Shown: in pieces, positions 59,377 to 64,000 of the stretch | Layout: each line of letters starts with the position of its first letter | Position numbering within the stretch: the stretch's first letter is position 1 | Assembly: GCA_964648485.1 (NCBI GenBank) | Contig: CAZYOF010000002.1 | Location: forward strand, 62,001-126,000 | Origin: DAIOEK01 sp964648485 | Lineage (GTDB): Bacteria > Chloroflexota > Anaerolineae > Anaerolineales > Anaerolineaceae | Length of the DNA: 64,000 nt | Direction: 5' to 3' | Program-made: the position numbers and the translations under genes | The notes under the pieces: model-generated | What the model saw: only the letters and a program-made list of their open reading frames with translations | The model's database searches: none | Told to the model about the DNA's origin: nothing

Positions 59377-60110
59377 CGTTTTCCTACCGTTGCACCATAA
59401 ATTACCATTCTGTCTTCACCATCACTACCGAAAATTTGATTAAGTTCCGCATCTGAAAAGGAACCGATTGGGCAGATACCGCAGCCCAACGCTTCAGCAA
59501 CAAGGTAGAGATTCTGACAAATATGACCCACATCCATCATAATGTAGCGATATCCGCGTGTGCGGTAGCGCCAGATGGTGCGCATGACATTCGCCTCCCA
59601 CCAAAATGACACCGGGCAATTCCTTACATGGTTCTGGTTATGAGATGCCATCCAAACCCGATCCGCCAGGTCAGCAGATTGGTCAAGGAAGGCCAGTTTA
59701 TGCTGGAGAGCGATATACCGGTATAAACCTGGCTCGAGGCCAGTGATGTTGGTGACCACCAGATATGTTTCAAAAGGGTGGCGCGCGCCGGCAGAAGGCA
59801 CTATCCGTTCGGTGGCTGGCCGGGTATTGATGGATTTCACGCCCTGCGTAAACCAGAGCATCGTTGTTAGCTCATCCAGTGTAAGAGGTGTATCCTGGTA
59901 TTTTCTGAGAGTCTTGCGTTTTGAGAGAATTTCCCAAAAATCTATTTGGGGGAGTATGAAATTATCAGGAGATTCCAATGAAATCAGTGGGTAGTTTTTA
60001 CCTATCGGGAGTTCGAGGGGAGACTGGGGAATACCTGCATCTTGTGGAGATTTTTCTGGAGCATCATCACGTGAAGCTTCCATGAATTTAATTCCTGCTT
60101 TCGTGGGCAT
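59373..60110 (-). CDS. SagB-type nitroreductase-family oxidoreductase
   Basis: A 245-residue FMN-binding protein of the nitroreductase superfamily, SagB group. Typical features are SKRKTLRKYQDTPLTLDELTTMLW near residue 65 (short form: R-S/T-R-Y then LTLDEL), PSAGARHPFETYLVV, an FWWEANVMRTIWRYRTRGYRYIMMDVGH segment (short form: YRTRGYRYIMMDVGH) and a GCGICPIGSFSD loop. Members in peptide-antibiotic clusters oxidise azolines; stand-alone anaerobic ones are uncharacterised. No precursor peptide or cyclodehydratase is near. It is the first gene of a two-gene unit with XdhC. Confidence 0.82.
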   Translation of the reverse strand: MPTKAGIKFMEASRDDAPEKSPQDAGIPQSPLELPIGKNYPLISLESPDNFILPQIDFWEILSKRKTLRKYQDTPLTLDELTTMLWFTQGVKSINTRPATERIVPSAGARHPFETYLVVTNITGLEPGLYRYIALQHKLAFLDQSADLADRVWMASHNQNHVRNCPVSFWWEANVMRTIWRYRTRGYRYIMMDVGHICQNLYLVAEALGCGICPIGSFSDAELNQIFGSDGEDRMVIYGATVGKR

Positions 60111-60314
60111 ATCAATCTCCTTTCTACTACCCTCATTTTACCTTTAATGGAAAATTTTCATCTGATGGCTGGAGGCACGAGAGGGTGAGGATTGTCTTAA
60201 TTTTGTAATATTCAAAATTAAAAACTAATCTAATTCTAATTCTTCCTGTATAATTAATCTTGTATTAATCTTGGTGTTACGCGACGACTTATTTACATTA
60301 TGGAGAAGTGATCC

Positions 60315-61484
60315 ATGACGGGAAAAACCCAAAACATACTTAAGATTGGATTGCTGATCGGGCTGATGTTAATTCTGGCCAGTTTCGCGGTCATGAGTGG
60401 GCAGACAACAAAAGAAGTTTCTGCAGCGCCCATCAGCTCACAATCAGACCAACCAATATCCATGGACAATGCTACCTGTCTGAGCTGTCACAGTAAACCT
60501 GATTCAACGGCGAGCATCGGAGATACCACAGTCAGCATTACGATTGATCCCGAGAAATTTGGCGCATCAGTTCATGGAGCCAAAGGGATGTCGTGTACGA
60601 CCTGTCATACTGATATTAGTGGTTTCCCTCATCCTCCGGTTGGAGAAGCAACGTACCGTGATTACATGGTATCTGGATCCCAAAACTGCCAGCAATGCCA
60701 TGCTGATCAGTTTACAGAATTAAAAGACAGCATCCATAAATCCATTGCTGAGGGGGGGAGTGACCAGGCACCGGTCTGTACGGATTGCCATAACCCCCAT
60801 ACACAAACACAATTAAAAGACCTCACCTCGGGTAAGGCTATGGAAGAAGAGCGGGTAAACATTCCGCTCACATGTGCGAAATGTCACAATGCTATTTATG
60901 GTGAGTATCTTGATTCTGTTCATGGTGAAGGTTTACTCGTGGATGGCAACCTTGACTCGCCTACCTGCACAGATTGCCATGGGGTTCATTCCATTCAATC
61001 CATAGATAACGCGTTCCGGCTGCGCTCTCCACAAGTATGCGCCGATTGCCATACAAATGAAGAGATGATGAAAAAATATGGCCTTTCCACTGCGGTAATG
61101 GATACTTATGTCGCAGATTTTCATGGCACTACGGTAACCATATTTGAACGGACAGCGCCAGACCAGGAAACAAACACACCTGTTTGTGTAGATTGTCACG
61201 GTTTCCATGATATCAAAAGCACTTCGGATCCAGAGAAAGGGATACAGGTAAAAGAAAACCTGGTGAAGACATGCCAGAAGTGTCACCCGGATGCAGATGA
61301 AAGTTTCTCTGCATCATGGTTGAGCCACTATATTCCAAGCCCGACCAAGGCGCCCCTGGTATATTATGTCAATCTCTTTTACAAGATCCTCATCCCGACA
61401 GTTATCGGCGGAATGATTCTTTACGTGATCAGTGATATTGTCAGACGACAGATAGAAAAACGCAAAGGAGTCAAGAACTCATGA
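60315..61484 (+). CDS. Nine-haem cytochrome c with C-terminal membrane anchor
   Basis: A 389-residue exported multihaem protein. Signal helix about 13-31; nine CxxCH sites run from Cys55 to the one at Cys320 (C-LS-CH, C-TT-CH, C-QQ-CH, C-TD-CH, C-AK-CH, C-TD-CH, C-AD-CH, C-VD-CH, C-QK-CH), each binding a c-type haem. Many His residues between sites could serve as distal ligands. A helix near 350-370 and a basic tail anchor the C terminus, so the haem chain faces outward. This resembles NrfH/NapC-family or octahaem-type electron carriers, without matching one family exactly. It overlaps the next gene by 4 bases and must pass electrons to or from it. Confidence 0.88.
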   Translation: MTGKTQNILKIGLLIGLMLILASFAVMSGQTTKEVSAAPISSQSDQPISMDNATCLSCHSKPDSTASIGDTTVSITIDPEKFGASVHGAKGMSCTTCHTDISGFPHPPVGEATYRDYMVSGSQNCQQCHADQFTELKDSIHKSIAEGGSDQAPVCTDCHNPHTQTQLKDLTSGKAMEEERVNIPLTCAKCHNAIYGEYLDSVHGEGLLVDGNLDSPTCTDCHGVHSIQSIDNAFRLRSPQVCADCHTNEEMMKKYGLSTAVMDTYVADFHGTTVTIFERTAPDQETNTPVCVDCHGFHDIKSTSDPEKGIQVKENLVKTCQKCHPDADESFSASWLSHYIPSPTKAPLVYYVNLFYKILIPTVIGGMILYVISDIVRRQIEKRKGVKNS

Positions 61485-62641
61485 GCGATCAAAAATATTA
61501 CACCCGGTTTAGTCTCGCTCAGCGAATTGAGCATCTTCTCCTCTTCCTGTCATTTACCCTGCTGGGGATCACCGGACTGATCCAGAAATTTATTAATGCA
61601 GATATATCCCTCTGGTTGATCCAGGTCATGGGAGGGCTGGTTGCAGTGAGGGTTATTCACCGCGTGGCGGCTGTTGTTTTCCTTCTTGAAACCATTTATC
61701 ACATCGTGATCCTTGGATATTTTGTTTATGTAAAGAAAGCAGAAATGACCATGCTGCCAGGCATCCAGGATGCCAAAGATGGGATCAAATCTGTTGGATA
61801 CAATCTTGGATTATCCAAAACCCGTCCTAAGATGGGTCGCTACACTTTTGATGAGAAACTTGAATATTGGGCTATGATCTGGGGTGGATTGGTGATGGCG
61901 CTCACCGGGTTTATGCTCTGGAATCCGATTGTTACTGCACGTATCCTGCCCGGTGTCATCATTCCGGCAGCAAAGGCAGCGCATGGTGCGGAAGCTGTTC
62001 TTGCGGTTCTGGCAATATTGATCTGGCATACCTACCATGTGCACTTCAAGCTGTTTAACAAAAGTATGATCAACGGTAAGCTGGAAATGCATCACATGGA
62101 AGAAGACCATCCCCTGGAACTGGAAAAATTCCTTGCAGCTGAAGAGAAACCAGTCGATCCTAAGATGAAGAAAAGAAAGATGATATTCTTCCCGGTTGCA
62201 ACTGTGTTCTCTATCGCCATGCTTGGTGGAGTTTATTACTTTGTAACTGCTGAAACAACTGCAATTGAGACATTACCTCCCGGAGAGCGTGTACCTGTGA
62301 TTGAGGTGATCGAACCAACCGCTCTACCAACCCGAGAGCCTGCAGAGGCAATGCCAGCTGAATCTGAACCTGTTTCTACTGCGCTGGCATGGGAAGGGCA
62401 GGCGGGTGCCATTATCAAAGAAAAATGCGGTCTCTGTCATGGCACCGCGGGGGGATATTCGGTTGCTGATTACACCTCAACCATCAAGGGCGGGAAGACC
62501 GGTCCGGGAATTACACCTGGAGACCCTGATGCGAGTCAGATGGTTACCATCCAGGTGGCTGGAGGTCATCCAGGGCAGTTTTCGACTGAAGAACTGGCGA
62601 TCATCGAAGAATGGATTAAAGCCGGGGCGCCGGAAAAATAG
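61481..62641 (+). CDS. Membrane cytochrome b fused to a c-type haem domain
   Basis: A 386-residue redox subunit. Residues 1-220 form a four-helix cytochrome b of the formate-dehydrogenase-gamma/thiosulfate-reductase type: RFSLAQRIEHLLLFLSFTLLGITG, HRVAAVVFL-E and WHTYHVHFKLFNK (in short form) contain paired His ligands for two b haems. A basic linker and a fifth helix (about 232-252) lead to a Pro/Glu stalk and a C-terminal class-I cytochrome c domain with CGLCHG at 316-321 and a late Met-Val-Thr segment. It therefore spans the membrane and ends outside, beside the nine-haem protein. A quinol-oxidising or quinone-reducing role is inferred. Confidence 0.85.
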   Translation: MSDQKYYTRFSLAQRIEHLLLFLSFTLLGITGLIQKFINADISLWLIQVMGGLVAVRVIHRVAAVVFLLETIYHIVILGYFVYVKKAEMTMLPGIQDAKDGIKSVGYNLGLSKTRPKMGRYTFDEKLEYWAMIWGGLVMALTGFMLWNPIVTARILPGVIIPAAKAAHGAEAVLAVLAILIWHTYHVHFKLFNKSMINGKLEMHHMEEDHPLELEKFLAAEEKPVDPKMKKRKMIFFPVATVFSIAMLGGVYYFVTAETTAIETLPPGERVPVIEVIEPTALPTREPAEAMPAESEPVSTALAWEGQAGAIIKEKCGLCHGTAGGYSVADYTSTIKGGKTGPGITPGDPDASQMVTIQVAGGHPGQFSTEELAIIEEWIKAGAPEK

Positions 62642-62655
62642 AATCAGTTTCCACC

Positions 62656-62681
62656 GGGCGGGGAATTTCCCCGCCCTTTTT
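62656..62681 (+). terminator. Intrinsic terminator after the cytochrome operon
   Basis: A perfect 9-bp GC-rich stem (62656-62664 with 62668-62676), three-base loop and T5. Its GGGCGGGG arm resembles the hairpin repeats but lacks the rest of that element. Confidence 0.9.
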
Positions 62682-62733
62682 CTATATCTACATCCTGCGG
62701 TAAAATGATAAATTATTGTATTGGGTTGAATTG

Positions 62734-63570
62734 ATGAAAACACAGGCAAATCAATGGGCTTTAATTACTGGCGGATCCAGCGGGATTGGACTTGCAATAG
62801 CCAGACTTCTGGTTGAGGAAGGCTTGCATGTATCTTTGCTGGCCAGGCGGCAGGAATTACTGGATGAAGCGAAAAATGAACTAAATTCCAGAAAAATATC
62901 TCCCAGCCAGGTAATCCATACTATCGCAGCGGATGTATCGAAACGAGATAAGTTAATACCGCAGCTCGAGTTATTTCAGGAAGAGTTCGGTACTCCAGAT
63001 TATCTGTTTAATTCAGCAGGAATTACTTATCCGGGAAAATTTCATACACTTTCATATGATATTATTGAATCTCTCATGGCTGTGAATTACCTCGGGACGG
63101 TATATACCACGCGCGCTTTGATATCGGGAATGCTGACCCGAGGCAGCGGACATGTAGTTAATATTTCCTCTGTGGCTGGATTTATCGGAACCTATGGCTA
63201 TTCGGCATATGGCGCAAGCAAGTATGCGGTACGCGGATTTTCAGATGCGATCAGATCTGAATACCGACCGCGCGGCATCAAGGTATCTGTGGTATTCCCG
63301 CCAGATACTTTGACCCCGCAATTGGAATTTGAAAAGGACCTAAAACCGGCCATCACCAGGGAGCTTTCAGATACCGCAGGTTTAATGAAGGCAGATGATG
63401 TGGCAAGAATCATCTGGAAAGATGTGAAACGGGGTAAGTTTGTCATCTTACCAGGCTCTAACAGTAAAATGCTGTATGCCCTGGTAAATCTGCTTGGTAA
63501 TTTCACCTATCCGGTGATGGATGTCATGGTTAATAATGCGATTCGTTCAATTACGAAGCGCTGGAAGTAG
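62734..63570 (+). CDS. Short-chain dehydrogenase resembling 3-ketodihydrosphingosine reductase
   Basis: A 278-residue NADPH-type SDR. The cofactor loop TGGSSGIG (12-19), the NSAG motif, Ser near 146 and the catalytic pair Tyr159/Lys163 in YGASK are all present. The region after Lys163 matches eukaryotic 3-ketodihydrosphingosine reductase better than generic SDRs: FPPDTLTPQLEFE, then ETAGL-like DTAGLMKADDVARIIWKD and KRGKFVILPG. Start 62734 is the first ATG; the frame opens at a TTG 18 bases earlier. The next gene, 26 bases away, is a serine palmitoyltransferase-like enzyme that would make its substrate, which strengthens the call. A general ketoreductase is the alternative. Confidence 0.78.
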   Translation: MKTQANQWALITGGSSGIGLAIARLLVEEGLHVSLLARRQELLDEAKNELNSRKISPSQVIHTIAADVSKRDKLIPQLELFQEEFGTPDYLFNSAGITYPGKFHTLSYDIIESLMAVNYLGTVYTTRALISGMLTRGSGHVVNISSVAGFIGTYGYSAYGASKYAVRGFSDAIRSEYRPRGIKVSVVFPPDTLTPQLEFEKDLKPAITRELSDTAGLMKADDVARIIWKDVKRGKFVILPGSNSKMLYALVNLLGNFTYPVMDVMVNNAIRSITKRWK

Positions 63571-63596
63571 CAATTATCCTTTATCAGGAGTTTTTC

Positions 63597-64000
63597 ATGG
63601 ATATTTTTGAACGTTGTTATTCGTTTTTAGATGTCAAACAAGCAAAAGAGACTGGCATCTATCCGTATTTCATCCCACTGACTGAGAACGAAGGAAGTGA
63701 GGCATCATTTCATGGTCATCGCCTGATCATGTGTGGCTCCAATAACTACTTGGGATTAACCACGCATCCTAAGGTGAAAGAAGCAGCCATTGAGGCGATC
63801 AAGCGTTATGGTACATCCTGTACCGGTTCCCGCTTTCTGAATGGCACGTTGGAACTCCATGAACAGCTGGAACATGAGCTTGCTGAATGGGTGGGCAAGC
63901 CATCGGCACTTTGCTTTTCCACTGGTATGCAGGTAAACCTGGGGACGGTAAGCGCTTTAATTCAGCGAGGTGATGTTGTTATTCTGGATAAGGATGATCA
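63597..64000 (+). CDS. Serine palmitoyltransferase-like alpha-oxoamine synthase, 5' part
   Basis: N-terminal 134 codons of a PLP-dependent alpha-oxoamine synthase, cut by the window end at 64000. It begins with an IFERCYSFLDV helix, then YPYFIPLTENEG, and carries the family hallmarks GSNNYLGLTTHPKV, YGTSCTGSRFLNGT and FSTGMQVNLGT, which set the PLP site and substrate pocket. BioF, KBL and ALAS share the fold, but the arrangement and the adjacent ketoreductase favour serine palmitoyltransferase, which condenses serine with an acyl-CoA as the first step of sphingolipid synthesis. AGGAG is seven bases before ATG 63597. The catalytic Lys is beyond the edge. Confidence 0.75.
   Translation, partial: MDIFERCYSFLDVKQAKETGIYPYFIPLTENEGSEASFHGHRLIMCGSNNYLGLTTHPKVKEAAIEAIKRYGTSCTGSRFLNGTLELHEQLEHELAEWVGKPSALCFSTGMQVNLGTVSALIQRGDVVILDKDD

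Noticed and set aside
62656..62681. Sixth copy of the hairpin repeat
   Set aside because: It shares only the GC-rich arm, has a different loop and a T run, and works as an ordinary terminator.
1..64000. rRNA, tRNA, insertion sequences, prophage or CRISPR arrays
   Set aside because: None seen by eye in any gap; small or degenerate tRNAs could be missed without a covariance search.

Overview
The window looks like chromosome of a Chloroflexota bacterium, probably class Anaerolineae. This is inferred from protein style: many lipoproteins with Ala-Pro-Glu or Thr-Pro linkers behind the lipobox, a sortase with a surface-protein substrate, RNase J, and a Liv-type transporter with an unusually long LivM. 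I see no rRNA, tRNA, transposase, integrase, phage gene or CRISPR array. Apart from one interrupted gene the region appears intact and is densely coded on both strands.

Region by region. 0-5 kb: a lipoprotein glycerophosphodiester phosphodiesterase converges on a UgpA-UgpE-UgpB-like uptake operon that has no ATPase gene here. 5-15 kb: an accessory stretch with a CAP-LysM surface protein, a TetR regulator with a palindrome in its leader, a DUF2087 protein, an esterase, membrane proteins, a beta-propeller lipoprotein and two membrane-anchored sulfatase-fold enzymes around an MFS transporter. Five copies of a hairpin repeat are confined to this stretch. 18-24 kb: a CDGSH iron-sulfur protein, a metallo-beta-lactamase-fold protein, MutY, protein-L-isoaspartate methyltransferase and RNase J. 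24-29 kb: a glycosidase-like exoprotein, a sortase and its IPVTG substrate. 28.6-31.7 kb: a vitamin B12 uptake operon (btuF-btuC-btuD) with promoter, cobalamin riboswitch and intrinsic terminator all readable. 32-40 kb: an HD-GYP sensor and a GGDEF sensor (opposing cyclic-di-GMP activities), a manganese exporter and a secreted protein. 40-46 kb: a short transcription unit for a 36-residue membrane peptide, then a complete branched-chain amino acid ABC operon. 46.7-50.6 kb: a SRPBCC gene with an in-frame stop, a CPBP protease and an ABC-2 exporter. 50.8-55 kb: a KdpD/KdpE-like two-component system followed by a KimA-type potassium importer. 57-60 kb: a PAS protein, a NIF3-C-terminal-like protein, an unknown protein, XdhC and a SagB-type nitroreductase. 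60.3-62.6 kb: a nine-haem cytochrome c coupled to a membrane cytochrome b that carries its own c-type haem. 62.7-64 kb: a 3-ketodihydrosphingosine reductase-like SDR followed by the start of a serine palmitoyltransferase-like enzyme, cut by the window end.

The most interesting points are the potassium module (Kdp-type signalling joined to KimA rather than KdpFABC), the sortase-substrate pair with a possible second substrate 21 kb away, the likely sphingolipid pair at the right edge, the redox pair with ten c-type haems, the 36-residue peptide gene with near-consensus signals, and the single-codon interruption of the second SRPBCC gene. All functional calls come from reading the sequence and recalled family motifs; no database search was run.
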